Of a stretch of DNA of 64,000 nucleotides, positions 49,212 to 58,350 are shown piece by piece (the stretch's first letter is position 1; each line of letters opens with the position of its first letter). This stretch comes from Victivallaceae bacterium (GTDB lineage: Bacteria > Verrucomicrobiota > Lentisphaeria > Victivallales > Victivallaceae). A program made the position numbers and the translations under genes. The stretch spans positions 62,001 through 126,000 of the forward strand of contig JAKSOF010000001.1 in assembly GCA_024405735.1 (NCBI GenBank), given 5' to 3'. The notes beneath the pieces were generated by a model. It saw only the letters and a list, made by a program, of their open reading frames with translations. It was not told the origin of the DNA and did not search any database.

Positions 49212-50327
49212 CTACACCAAAGTCAAATGATCGCGGTGAATGACTTCATCATCAACGTCGGAGCCGAGGATCTGGTGAAGTTCCGAAGATTTCTTGCCGA
49301 CTATTTTGAGGCACTCCGCCGCCGAAAAGTTGACGAGTCCGCGGGCAAAAACTTTGCCGTCGCACCCCGCCACCTCGACTGCGTCGCCGCGACGGAAATC
49401 GCCTTCGACCGCCTTGATGCCGGAGGGGAGCAGACTTTTGCCGGAATTTTGAAGCGCCTTTGCCGCACCGTCATCGATGGTGATCTTGCCGCTGGTGCGG
49501 CTGAAAAAAGTAAGCCACCGTTTTTTGCCGGGAATTTTGTTCCGCCCCGGCAGAAAGAGCGTACCGATGTCGTCGCCCGAAATGACGTGCGGGATCGCTT
49601 CGCCGTCGTTGCCGTCGACGATCCACATCGCCGCGCCGGAACGCGTGACGATCTCCGCGGCGTTGAGTTTGGAACGCATTCCGCCGATGGAAAATTTACT
49701 GTCGTTGGTATCTCCGGCAAGCGCTTTGATCTCGTCGCTGATCTTTTCCACAACGGGGATGCGGTCGCCGAGCGAACCGTCTTCATTGCGGTCGCGCAAA
49801 CCGTTTTCACTGGTCAAGATCAAGGTCAATTCCGCTCCGGTCAGCGCGGCGAGCATCGCGGCGAGGGTGTCGTTGTCGCCGAATTTCAACTCGTCGACCG
49901 AAACGGAGTCGTTTTCGTTGACGATCGGCAAAACATCGTGCTCCCAGAGCGAATTGATGCAGTTCATCACGTTGAGATAACGCTCGCGGTTGCGCAGATC
50001 GGCGGCGGTCAGCAACAACTGCGCGGAAATGAACCCGTGCTTGCGGCATTCCGCCGAGTAAAGCGCCATCAATTCCCGCTGTCCGATGGCGGCAAGCGCC
50101 TGGACATCGGCAAGTTTGCGGGGACGGCGCGTCAGATTGAGCGCTTCCATCCCGCGCCCGACGGCGCCGGAAGTGACGAGCAGAACCTTTTTGCCGGTAC
50201 TGCGGAGCACGGCGATGCCGGAAACCAGCGCGGCGATCGATTTGCGGTCGATCAGCAACCGGGTGCCCGCTTTGACGATCACCTGACGGCTTGCGGAAAA
50301 AAGTTCCTTGCGGATATTTCGAGACAT
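49212..50327 (-). CDS. proB: Glutamate 5-kinase with PUA domain
   Basis: 371 residues. Amino-acid kinase domain (VIVKAGTRLLID, LVTSGAVGRGMEAL, NENDSVSVDELKFGDND, SIGGMRSKLNAAEI) and C-terminal PUA domain (about 280-365). First step of proline synthesis. First gene of the proB-miaB-ispH-dxs-uppS operon. Confidence 0.96.
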   Translation of the reverse strand: MSRNIRKELFSASRQVIVKAGTRLLIDRKSIAALVSGIAVLRSTGKKVLLVTSGAVGRGMEALNLTRRPRKLADVQALAAIGQRELMALYSAECRKHGFISAQLLLTAADLRNRERYLNVMNCINSLWEHDVLPIVNENDSVSVDELKFGDNDTLAAMLAALTGAELTLILTSENGLRDRNEDGSLGDRIPVVEKISDEIKALAGDTNDSKFSIGGMRSKLNAAEIVTRSGAAMWIVDGNDGEAIPHVISGDDIGTLFLPGRNKIPGKKRWLTFFSRTSGKITIDDGAAKALQNSGKSLLPSGIKAVEGDFRRGDAVEVAGCDGKVFARGLVNFSAAECLKIVGKKSSELHQILGSDVDDEVIHRDHLTLV

Positions 50328-50367
50328 AAAAAAACTCCAAAGAGAAAAAGCGTATGATTTCTGCTAT

Positions 50368-50396
50368 AATATAGTATCTTTCAGGGATTTTTGCAA
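50368..50396 (-). promoter_or_regulatory. proB operon promoter
   Basis: Minus-strand TTGCAA (50396-50391), 17-base spacer, TATATT (50373-50368). Confidence 0.8.
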
Positions 50397-50405
50397 CCGT
50401 AAGAC

Positions 50406-50434
50406 TTGCTTTTTCGGCATATATGGAGTATATT
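50406..50434 (+). promoter_or_regulatory. Promoter of the CBM48 gene
   Basis: TTGCTT (50406-50411), 17-base spacer, TATATT (50429-50434), back to back with the proB promoter. Confidence 0.75.
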
Positions 50435-50491
50435 AAATGACCGCTTCGGAGAAAAAGGTCGTTTCCGGGCGGCAGAGAAACAAGGTGGTCG

Positions 50492-50773
50492 ATGTTTACA
50501 ATCAGCAGAAAAAGCGAAGCAGAGGGATTCAAAGTCGAATTCCTTTATGCTCTGGAAAAAGGACATCAGGTGATGCTTGCCGGTTCTTTCAATGACTGGG
50601 AGCAGATACCGATGCTTTTTTCGGACGGTGCGTACCGCGTGACCGTCGAACTTTCCTCCGGCGACCACGAATACCGTTTTGTCGTCGACGACACCTGGCA
50701 GACCGACGAAACCAATCCGAATTTCACCGCCAACGATTTCGGCACGCTCAACAGCGTGTTGCATATCGACTGA
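50492..50773 (+). CDS. Stand-alone CBM48/AMPK-type glycogen-binding domain protein
   Basis: 93 residues consisting of one domain: VEFLYALEKGHQVMLAGSFNDWEQIPM followed by GDHEYRFVVDDTWQTDE, the strands and Trp residues that contact alpha-glucan in AMPK-beta and isoamylase N-terminal domains. No catalytic domain is attached and no glycogen genes are adjacent. It could target a partner to glycogen or act as a sensor. AAGGTGG precedes ATG 50492. Confidence 0.88.
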   Translation: MFTISRKSEAEGFKVEFLYALEKGHQVMLAGSFNDWEQIPMLFSDGAYRVTVELSSGDHEYRFVVDDTWQTDETNPNFTANDFGTLNSVLHID

Positions 50774-50783
50774 CGCAAAACGT

Positions 50784-53700
50784 CTATTGCTGAACTTCCG
50801 TTTCCTTGGGACGCCAGGTCCGCCGCGGCGTTGCAACGAATTCCTTTGCCTTGATCCGGTAGTGACCTTTGCCTAAAAGCGCGTCGATTTCCGCAAGAAG
50901 CGGCATCGAGATCTCCACACAGAGAGTACGGCATTCCAGAAAGACCACCGAATCGTCGCTCTCGTCGAGCATACAGAGTTTGACCGTGACATCGCCCGGA
51001 TGCCGACGCAGGATTTCAGATAGTTTTTTCTGCGTTTCCAAGCCGGTTTTCCCGCGAATAAGATGCAAATAAAGTTCGCTGCTCAATTTCTGCGGCGCAT
51101 CGGTAAGCGGCATCGCCATATCGAGCATCACGCGCGCCGGTTCCGATTCATCCCGTTTGCTGATGGTGACTTCAAAGACGCAGGGATTGCCCGGTTCGAG
51201 GACGATCCCGGCTTCCCGGAGTTTGGTGAGCGTTTTCTCGTAGACCATGCACTCGCAGTTCGCATCCATATCCTCAATGTGCATAACGCCGAACTGCTTG
51301 CCGCTGGTTTTGCTGAATTTGTAGGTGATATCGGAAATCATTCCCGTAAGACGCGCCATATCGCCGTCCTGTTTTTCCGTGACGTTGCGTATCGGCTCGC
51401 CGTAAGCGTTGACCAGTTCCCGCAAAGGATCGAGCGGATGCCCGGAAATGTAGAATCCGAGCAACTGCTTTTCGCTTTTGAGGATCTCGTCCCAGCTGAA
51501 TTCGGGAAGATCGGGGATCGGAACGGAAACCGCTTCCTCCTTGCCTCCGTCATCGAGCATGTCAAAAAGCGAGCCCTGTCCGGCGGCGCGGTCTTTTGCC
51601 TGACTGGCGGCGAGGGCGATCATCGGTTCGGCGATGGCGAGGATCTGCGAACGTTTGAGTTGCAGACTGTCGAATGCGCCCGCCCGGGTGAGACATTCCA
51701 GCATCCGCGAGTTGACGGCACTGCCGCAACGTTCGCAGAAATCGAGAAAATTCTTGAATTTACCGTCGATTTTGCGGCTGTTGATGATCGCTCCGGCGGC
51801 GGCTTCGCCGACGCCCTTGATCGCGCCGAGGCCGAAGCGGATGGCGCCGTTGTCGCAGGAAAAACTGATGCCGCTTGAATTGACGTCCGGCGGCAGGATG
51901 TTGATGCCCATATCGCGGCAGGCACGGATCAGAAATGCCAGTTTGTCGGCGTTTTCGATTTCCCCCGTGAGCACCGCCGCCATGAATTCGACCGGATAAT
52001 TCGCCTTGAGATAGGCGGTCTGATAGGAAACGATGCCGTAGGCGGCGGAGTGCGATTTGTTGAAACCGTATCCGGCGAAAATCTTGATCTTTTCCCAGAT
52101 CTGATCTGCGAGTTCCGGTGAAATCCCGCTTGTTTCAGCGCATCCCCTGATGAATTTTTCCCGTTGCTCCGCCATCACGTCGATTTTCTTTTTGCCGATC
52201 GCGCGGCGGAGGATGTCGGCGCCGCCGAGCGAGAAACCGGCAAGCGCCTGAACGACTTGCATGATCTGCTCCTGATAGACCATGATGCCGTAGGTTTCCT
52301 TGAGGATCGGCTCCATTTTGGGATGGTCGTAAACGGTCGTTTCCTGACCTTTTTTACGGGCGATGTACTGCGGGATGAACTGCATCGGACCGGGGCGGTA
52401 GAGCGCGACCAGCGCGATGATGTGCTCGATCGTTTCAACACCGAGGTTGCGGCAGAGGCTTTGCATACCGCCGGATTCCAACTGAAACACCGCGATCGTG
52501 TCGCCGCGGCGGAGCATATCGAATGTCTTGGGATCGTCGAGCGGGATCTTGATCGGGTCGATGTCGATGCCGTGATCTTCCTTTATCATATCGAGCGCAT
52601 TGCGGATGATCGTCAGCGTGCGCAAACCGAGGAAGTCCATCTTGAGCAAACCGAGGTGTTCGCAGGGTTCCTTGGGGTATTGCACGACCATATCGCCCTG
52701 CGCGCTGCGCGAAAGCGGCACGAGGTTGTCGAGCCTCTGGTCGCCGATGATGACTCCGGCGGCGTGGATCCCCGTCTGACGGTTCAACCCCTCCAGAACG
52801 CGGGCGTACTTGAAAACCTCCTGGACTCTTTCATCGGTTTCGATGAGTTTTTTCAAGTCGGGATTGCGCTCGATCGCCTTGTCGATGGTGATCTTGAGAT
52901 CGTCGTCGGGGATGAGTTTCGTCAGTTTGTTGCCCTCGTCGAAACTGAAACCGAGGACGCGGGCGACGTCTTTCACCACCGCTTTGGGCTTCAACTGACC
53001 GTAAGTGCAGATCTGGGCGACGCTGTCGTAGCCGTAACGCTGACGGACGTACTCGATCACTTCGCCGCGCCGTTTTTCGCAGAAGTCGATGTCGAAGTCG
53101 GGCGGGCTGACGCGTTCCGGGTTGAGGAAGCGTTCAAAAAGAAGATTGTAACGCAACGGGTCGATGTCGGTGATGCGCATCAGATAGGCGACGAGACTGC
53201 CCGCGCCGGAACCGCGTCCGGGGCCGACCGGGACGCCGTGATCCTTGCCGTGGCGGATGAAGTCCGCGACGACCATAAAGTAACTGCAGAACCCCGTGCG
53301 CTCGATGATGCCGAGTTCATACTCCATGCGCTCCAATACCGCCTTGCGCTCCGGCGTCGTGCAATCGTCCTTGCGCGGGTCGAAATCGTAACGGTACATC
53401 ATATTGTCGAAGCAGATCTCGCGCAAAGTTTCCTTGGTCGGCACCGACTTGTCGGGGAGATAAAACACGGGGTAGTGGTTCGCTTTGTAGTCAAAGTGGA
53501 TCTCGCACCGTTCGGCGATTTTGCGGGTGTTGACGAGCGCGTCGGGCAGTTCGCGGAAAAGTTCCTTCATTTCCTCCGGCGACTTGAAATAATAATCGGG
53601 GCCCGACATCCGCATCCGGTGCTCGTCGCTCAATTTCATCCCGGTCTGGATGCAAAGCATCACGTCGTGCGCGGCGGCATCTTCCTTTTTCATATAATGA

Positions 53701-54326
53701 ACGTCGTTGGTCGCCACCATGCCGAGATCGTACTTTTTCGCCATTTCGACCAAAAAGCGGTTTGCGTTGCGTTCTTCGGGGATGCCGTGATCCATCACTT
53801 CGAGGAAATAACGCTCCTTGCCGAAAAGGTCGCGGTAGAATTGAAGCGCTTCCTCCGCCGCGCGCGGATTGGAGTCGAGGTAACGCCGTGAAACTTCCCC
53901 CTGGATACAGGCGGAAAGCGCGATCAGCCCTTCGTTGTACTGCGTGAGCAATTCATGGTCGATGCGCGGCTTGTAATACAATCCGTTGCGGTAGGCTTCG
54001 GAGATCAGTTTGCACAAGTTGTGGTAGCCCGTGTCGTTTTCGCAGAGCAGAACCAGATGAAAGCCCTTGTAATGATCGAGGGCAGGGGTCTTGTCGAAAC
54101 GGCTTCCGGGGGCGACGTAGGCTTCGCATCCGATGACGGGACGCAGTCCCGCCTCGTTGAAAACGCGGTGATACTCCTCCGCGCCGCCGACGTAGCCGTG
54201 GTCGGTGATCGCCGCGCCGATCATATCCATCGACTGGGCGAGTTTGACGATGCCCTTGGCGGTACAGGCGCCGTCGAGCATACTGTAATGGGTGTGCAAA
54301 TGCAAATGAACAAAATCAGCCGGCAT
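50784..54326 (-). CDS. dnaE: DNA polymerase III alpha subunit
   Basis: 1180 residues. N-terminal PHP domain (HLHLHTHYSMLDG), polymerase palm with catalytic aspartates in PPDFDIDF and a preceding GRGSGAGSL, helix-hairpin-helix and tau-binding regions, and a C-terminal OB domain (ARLTGMISDITYKF). DnaE1 type, not PolC. The stop lies 11 bases from the convergent CBM48 gene with no terminator visible. Confidence 0.97.
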   Translation of the reverse strand: MPADFVHLHLHTHYSMLDGACTAKGIVKLAQSMDMIGAAITDHGYVGGAEEYHRVFNEAGLRPVIGCEAYVAPGSRFDKTPALDHYKGFHLVLLCENDTGYHNLCKLISEAYRNGLYYKPRIDHELLTQYNEGLIALSACIQGEVSRRYLDSNPRAAEEALQFYRDLFGKERYFLEVMDHGIPEERNANRFLVEMAKKYDLGMVATNDVHYMKKEDAAAHDVMLCIQTGMKLSDEHRMRMSGPDYYFKSPEEMKELFRELPDALVNTRKIAERCEIHFDYKANHYPVFYLPDKSVPTKETLREICFDNMMYRYDFDPRKDDCTTPERKAVLERMEYELGIIERTGFCSYFMVVADFIRHGKDHGVPVGPGRGSGAGSLVAYLMRITDIDPLRYNLLFERFLNPERVSPPDFDIDFCEKRRGEVIEYVRQRYGYDSVAQICTYGQLKPKAVVKDVARVLGFSFDEGNKLTKLIPDDDLKITIDKAIERNPDLKKLIETDERVQEVFKYARVLEGLNRQTGIHAAGVIIGDQRLDNLVPLSRSAQGDMVVQYPKEPCEHLGLLKMDFLGLRTLTIIRNALDMIKEDHGIDIDPIKIPLDDPKTFDMLRRGDTIAVFQLESGGMQSLCRNLGVETIEHIIALVALYRPGPMQFIPQYIARKKGQETTVYDHPKMEPILKETYGIMVYQEQIMQVVQALAGFSLGGADILRRAIGKKKIDVMAEQREKFIRGCAETSGISPELADQIWEKIKIFAGYGFNKSHSAAYGIVSYQTAYLKANYPVEFMAAVLTGEIENADKLAFLIRACRDMGINILPPDVNSSGISFSCDNGAIRFGLGAIKGVGEAAAGAIINSRKIDGKFKNFLDFCERCGSAVNSRMLECLTRAGAFDSLQLKRSQILAIAEPMIALAASQAKDRAAGQGSLFDMLDDGGKEEAVSVPIPDLPEFSWDEILKSEKQLLGFYISGHPLDPLRELVNAYGEPIRNVTEKQDGDMARLTGMISDITYKFSKTSGKQFGVMHIEDMDANCECMVYEKTLTKLREAGIVLEPGNPCVFEVTISKRDESEPARVMLDMAMPLTDAPQKLSSELYLHLIRGKTGLETQKKLSEILRRHPGDVTVKLCMLDESDDSVVFLECRTLCVEISMPLLAEIDALLGKGHYRIKAKEFVATPRRTWRPKETEVQQ

Positions 54327-54373
54327 ATCCTGAAAATCCCTGAGTCAAAGTAAAATCGTTGTTTCAGAGGTCT

Positions 54374-54402
54374 ACTATACCATTTTTTCATTGCTTTTGC
54401 AA
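54374..54402 (-). promoter_or_regulatory. dnaE promoter
   Basis: Minus-strand TTGCAA (54402-54397), 17-base spacer, TATAGT (54379-54374). Confidence 0.75.
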
Positions 54403-54462
54403 GGGGACGGCTTGTTTTTTCGGTCAAAATATGATAATTTATAAAAACTTCACTGGAGAAAA

Positions 54463-55185
54463 ATGATGCCGCAATCCGTTGTCCGCCGGGCTTTCGTCGC
54501 CTCGCTGCCCGTTCTGATGGGATATTTGTCGATGGGAATGGCGTGGGGCGTTTTGTTTACGACGCAAGTGCCGCAGGCAGGTCCCGTCGCGGCGGGCGTC
54601 GTCAGCGCGGCGACGATTTCCGGCAGTATGCAGTTCGCCGCGGTCGAAATCGTCAAAAACGCCGCGAATTATTCTTTGGGACTGATCGCGCTTCTGGCGA
54701 TCCTCATCAACATCCGCTACTGCGCCTACGGGTTGCCCTTTATCGAAGAATTCAAACGCTATCCGTGGTATTTGCGCTGGTATCTTGTCTGCGCGCTGAC
54801 CGACGAAACTTATGCGCTGCAAGTGCAGTGTCCTTACTCCGGCGGGGGACGCAGCCGCTATCTTTTTTGCATCGCTTTCTTTGATGAATGCTACTGGATC
54901 GCCGGAACCGTCATCGGCGCGGCGGCGGGGAAACTCATCACCTTTGACACGACGGGCATCGATTTCTCGATGGCGGCGCTTTTCATCGTCATCCTCGTCG
55001 ACCAGTGCCGCGAAAAAAGCAACCGGATCCCCGCAATAACGGGCGGCGTCATCACCGCTGCCGTTTGGGGATTCTTTTTCCTCTTTTTGCCCGGACATGT
55101 CAACAAAATGCTTTTCCCCGCGATGGCGCTTATCGTATCATCGCTTCTTTTTATGCGTAAAAAACTGGAGGCGGCGGCATCATGA
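54463..55185 (+). CDS. azlC: AzlC-family branched-chain amino acid exporter, large subunit
   Basis: 240 residues, five to six hydrophobic segments. Typical AzlC features: SLPVLMGYLSMGMAWGVLF at the N-terminus, an AATISGSMQFAAVEI helix, and NIRYCAYGLPF. With AzlD it exports branched-chain or related amino acids. GGAG precedes the start; the stop overlaps azlD as ATGA. Confidence 0.92.
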   Translation: MMPQSVVRRAFVASLPVLMGYLSMGMAWGVLFTTQVPQAGPVAAGVVSAATISGSMQFAAVEIVKNAANYSLGLIALLAILINIRYCAYGLPFIEEFKRYPWYLRWYLVCALTDETYALQVQCPYSGGGRSRYLFCIAFFDECYWIAGTVIGAAAGKLITFDTTGIDFSMAALFIVILVDQCREKSNRIPAITGGVITAAVWGFFFLFLPGHVNKMLFPAMALIVSSLLFMRKKLEAAAS

Positions 55186-55526
55186 CGAATCATCAGATAC
55201 TGGCGTTGACCGTGATGTCGGCAGTCGTGCTGGCGCTCCGCGCGTTGCCGTTTGCTGTTTTCCGCCACCGGAAACCCTCTTCGCTCTTTCTTTATCTCGG
55301 CAAAACGATTTCAGCGGCGGCGATCGCGATGCTCGTCGTCTACAGCCTGTCAACGGTTTCGGGAGCAGGGGCAGTTCCCGCCGGAACGATCGGACTTTTT
55401 TCCGCCTCGGCGGTCGTCGTGCTGTTGCAGATTTTTTTCAAAAATCCGTTGCTTTCGATCGCCGCGGGCACGGTCATATATATGCTGTCGGTGCAAGGCG
55501 TTTTGGGAAAGTTGCTTTTTTTCTGA
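55182..55526 (+). CDS. azlD: AzlD-family transporter small subunit
   Basis: 114 residues with about four hydrophobic helices; RALPFAVFRHRKPSSLFLYLGK is the conserved AzlD segment. Partner of the overlapping azlC. Confidence 0.92.
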   Translation: MTNHQILALTVMSAVVLALRALPFAVFRHRKPSSLFLYLGKTISAAAIAMLVVYSLSTVSGAGAVPAGTIGLFSASAVVVLLQIFFKNPLLSIAAGTVIYMLSVQGVLGKLLFF

Positions 55527-55535
55527 AAAAAGCGA

Positions 55536-55564
55536 TTGCCAAGCGGTGCTCCCGGCGTTATATT
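55536..55564 (+). promoter_or_regulatory. pyr operon promoter
   Basis: TTGCCA (55536-55541), 17-base spacer, TATATT (55559-55564). Leader only about 25 bases, too short for a PyrR attenuator. Confidence 0.75.
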
Positions 55565-55595
55565 TATATAGTTTAAAGAAAAGCCGGAGGGGGCA

Positions 55596-56147
55596 ATGCA
55601 AAAACTTTTGATGAGCGCGACCAAAATGCCGGAAGTGATCCGGCAGATCGCGCGGAAAATCGTCGACGCCGGATTTCCCGGCGGCTACGCATTGGTCGGC
55701 ATCCACGAAGAAGGGGTTCCGCTTTCCGAAAAGATCGCCGATGAGATCGGAAAAATGAGCGGTTGCCGTCCGCCGCTGGCGAAACTCGACATTTCGATGT
55801 ACCGCGACGACATCGGCAAGACCAAACACTTGCCCCGCATCCGCGAGACCGACATCCCGTTTGACATCAACGACCGCACGCTGATCCTCGTCGACGACGT
55901 GCTTTCAAGCGGGCGCACGATCCGCGCCGCGCTCGATGCCATCAACGATTACGGGCGCCCCGCGCTGATCCGGCTCGCCGTGCTGATCGACCGCGGCAAC
56001 CCCGAATATCCGATCCGCGCCGATTACGTCGGCAAAAAAATCGAACTGCCTCCCGATCACCGCATAACGGTCCGTTTCGAGGGGGAGGGCGACCCCGGCG
56101 TTTTCGATGAATTATGGCTCGACAAACACCCTTCAGTCAAGGAGTAA
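55596..56147 (+). CDS. pyrR: PyrR-like phosphoribosyltransferase
   Basis: 183 residues. PRPP-binding motif [19 protein letters not shown] (about 90-108) as in PyrR/UPRTase. N- and C-termini match bifunctional PyrR. In many bacteria PyrR attenuates pyr mRNA; here the short leader lacks an attenuator, so it may act mainly as a uracil phosphoribosyltransferase. GGAGG precedes ATG; pyrB follows after 8 bases. Confidence 0.92.
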   Translation: MQKLLMSATKMPEVIRQIARKIVDAGFPGGYALVGIHEEGVPLSEKIADEIGKMSGCRPPLAKLDISMYRDDIGKTKHLPRIRETDIPFDINDRTLILVDDVLSSGRTIRAALDAINDYGRPALIRLAVLIDRGNPEYPIRADYVGKKIELPPDHRITVRFEGEGDPGVFDELWLDKHPSVKE

Positions 56148-56155
56148 CATATTCT

Positions 56156-57082
56156 ATGCAATGGAATCGAAAAGATCTGCTCGAACTTTACGATCTCACG
56201 CCGGAGGAGATCGAGTTGATCCTCGACACCGCGGCGGAGTTCAAAAAAGTTTCCCAGCGGCGCGTAAAAAAAGTTCCGGCTCTGCGCGGAAAAACCGTCG
56301 TAAACTTTTTCGTCGAACCCAGTACCCGCACGCGGGTCTCCTTTGAACTTGCCGAGCAGCGTCTGAGCGCCGACATCGTCAACGTTCAGGCGTCGGCGAG
56401 CAGTCTGCTCAAGGGCGAGTCGTTGCTCGACACGATCAAAAATATCGAATCGCTTCAGGTGGATCTGGTCGTGATGCGCCATTCCGCCCCCGGCGCGCAG
56501 GCGTTTATCGCGCGCCACCTCAACTGCGGCGTCATCAACGCGGGCGACGGCGCCCACGGACATCCGACGCAGGCGTTGCTCGATATTTTCACCATCCGCG
56601 AAAAACTCGGGCGCATCAAAGGTCTCAACGTGACGATCGTCGGCGACATTCTGCACAGCCGCGTCGCCCGCAGCAATATGTGGGGGCTGTTGAAACTGGG
56701 GGCAAATGTCACCTTTGCCGGGCCTTCGACGCTCGTGCCGCGCGAATTCGAGGAAGTCGGCGTGCGCGTCTGCCACAACCTTGAGGAAGCGCTCGCCGAT
56801 GCGGACGTGGTCAATATGCTCCGCATCCAGCACGAACGCCAGACGCTCGGATTTTTCCCGAGCACCGGAGAATACTCGCGTTTCTACGGGCTCAAGGAAG
56901 ACACGCTCAAAAAGATGAAAAAGGACGTTCTCGTGATGCATCCGGGACCGATCAACCGCGATGTCGAACTTGCCAGTTCCGTCGCCGACGGGGAAAATTC
57001 GGTCATTCTGGAACAGGTCACCAACGGGCTTGCCGTGCGCATGGCGGTACTCTATTTAGTTGCGGGGTGTGTGAAAAAATGA
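56156..57082 (+). CDS. pyrB: Aspartate carbamoyltransferase catalytic subunit
   Basis: 308 residues from ATG 56156 (AAGGAG 11 bases upstream; a longer frame overlaps pyrR). Carbamoyl-phosphate motif [17 protein letters not shown], then [14 protein letters not shown] and [11 protein letters not shown]. Commits carbamoyl phosphate to pyrimidine synthesis. No pyrI gene is seen. Stop overlaps pyrC as ATGA. Confidence 0.96.
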   Translation: MQWNRKDLLELYDLTPEEIELILDTAAEFKKVSQRRVKKVPALRGKTVVNFFVEPSTRTRVSFELAEQRLSADIVNVQASASSLLKGESLLDTIKNIESLQVDLVVMRHSAPGAQAFIARHLNCGVINAGDGAHGHPTQALLDIFTIREKLGRIKGLNVTIVGDILHSRVARSNMWGLLKLGANVTFAGPSTLVPREFEEVGVRVCHNLEEALADADVVNMLRIQHERQTLGFFPSTGEYSRFYGLKEDTLKKMKKDVLVMHPGPINRDVELASSVADGENSVILEQVTNGLAVRMAVLYLVAGCVKK

Positions 57083-58350
57083 AAGAATATCTCTTGAAAA
57101 ACGCGCGGATCGTCGATCCGCTGCAGAAAACGGATTCCACGGGCGATCTCGGCATCGCCGACGGCAAGATTTCCGATCCCGGAAAATTGAGCGACCCGGA
57201 AGTGCTCGATCTCAAGGGGATGGTCGTTGCTCCCGGATTTATCGATATTCACGTCCACTTGCGTCAGCCGGGCAATACCAACGCCGAAACGGTCAAGACA
57301 GGCTGTATGGCGGCGGCGGCGGGCGGTTTCACTTCGATCGTCGCGATGCCCAATACCAAACCGGCGGCGGACAACGCCGGAGCGATCGAATTGCTCCGCG
57401 CGACGGCGGCGCGCGACGGTGTCGTCCGCGTCCTTCCCTGCGGCTGTATGACCAACGCTCAAAAAGGCGAGGAAATGGCGCCGATCGGCTCCTTGAAATC
57501 GGCGGGGGTCGTCGCATTGAGCGACGACGGCCGCTGTATTCAGGATCACGCGCTGATGCGTCACGTCGTCGAATACGCGAAATATTTCCAGTTGCCGATC
57601 CTCGACCATTGCGAAGACGTCGCTCTGGCGGCGGGCGGTGTGATGCATGAGGGCAAATGGTCGGTGTTGCTCGGGATGAACGGCATTTCGAGCGCGTCCG
57701 AGGAATTGATGATCGCCCGCAACATTTTGCTGGCGCGGCAGATCCGGTGGAAGATCCACATGCAGCACGTTTCCACCAAGGGAAGCGTCGAACTTCTCCG
57801 CGAAGCGCGCAAGCGCGGCATCATGGTTTCCGGCGAAGCGACGCCGCACCATATGACGCTGACCGATGAATGCGTGAAGCACTTTGACACCAACTACAAA
57901 ATGAATCCGCCTCTGCGCAGCGAGGAAGACCGTCTGGCGGTGATCGACGCCGTCGTCGACGGGACGATTTCCGTGATCGCGACCGATCACGCCCCGCATA
58001 CGAAGACGGCGAAATTAGTGGAATTCGATAATGCGCCTTTCGGCATTATCGGACTGGAAACCGCCTTTTCTCTCTGCCACACGGAATTGGTCGCAAGCGG
58101 CAGAATGCCGCTGATCGACCTTATTTCCCGGATGACGACGGGACCGGCGGAGGTGCTCGGCATCCAAAATTATTCCCTTGCCGAAGGCAATGACGCGGAT
58201 ATCGTCGTCCTCGACGTCGATCAGAAATACGCGATCGACCCCGATCGATTCCGATCCAAAGCGCGCAATACTCCATTCGGCGGCAGAGAGGTCGTCGGGC
58301 GCGTCGCGATGACGTTTGTCGGGGGCAAACCGGTCTATGACGGGCGGTAA
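57079..58350 (+). CDS. pyrC: Dihydroorotase
   Basis: 423 residues from ATG 57079; an upstream GTG is possible. Class I dihydroorotase motifs: [16 protein letters not shown] (zinc His pair), later [35 protein letters not shown] and ATDHAPH with the catalytic Asp. Cyclises carbamoyl aspartate. Overlaps pyrB by 4 bases and the next gene by 14. Confidence 0.95.
   Translation: MKEYLLKNARIVDPLQKTDSTGDLGIADGKISDPGKLSDPEVLDLKGMVVAPGFIDIHVHLRQPGNTNAETVKTGCMAAAAGGFTSIVAMPNTKPAADNAGAIELLRATAARDGVVRVLPCGCMTNAQKGEEMAPIGSLKSAGVVALSDDGRCIQDHALMRHVVEYAKYFQLPILDHCEDVALAAGGVMHEGKWSVLLGMNGISSASEELMIARNILLARQIRWKIHMQHVSTKGSVELLREARKRGIMVSGEATPHHMTLTDECVKHFDTNYKMNPPLRSEEDRLAVIDAVVDGTISVIATDHAPHTKTAKLVEFDNAPFGIIGLETAFSLCHTELVASGRMPLIDLISRMTTGPAEVLGIQNYSLAEGNDADIVVLDVDQKYAIDPDRFRSKARNTPFGGREVVGRVAMTFVGGKPVYDGR

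Noticed and set aside
52164-53891. 575-codon plus-strand frame opposite dnaE
   Set aside because: Shadow of the DnaE coding bias; antisense to the catalytic core.
55565-55595. PyrR-responsive attenuator before pyrR
   Set aside because: The leader between the predicted promoter and the start codon is only about 25 bases, with no hairpin pair.
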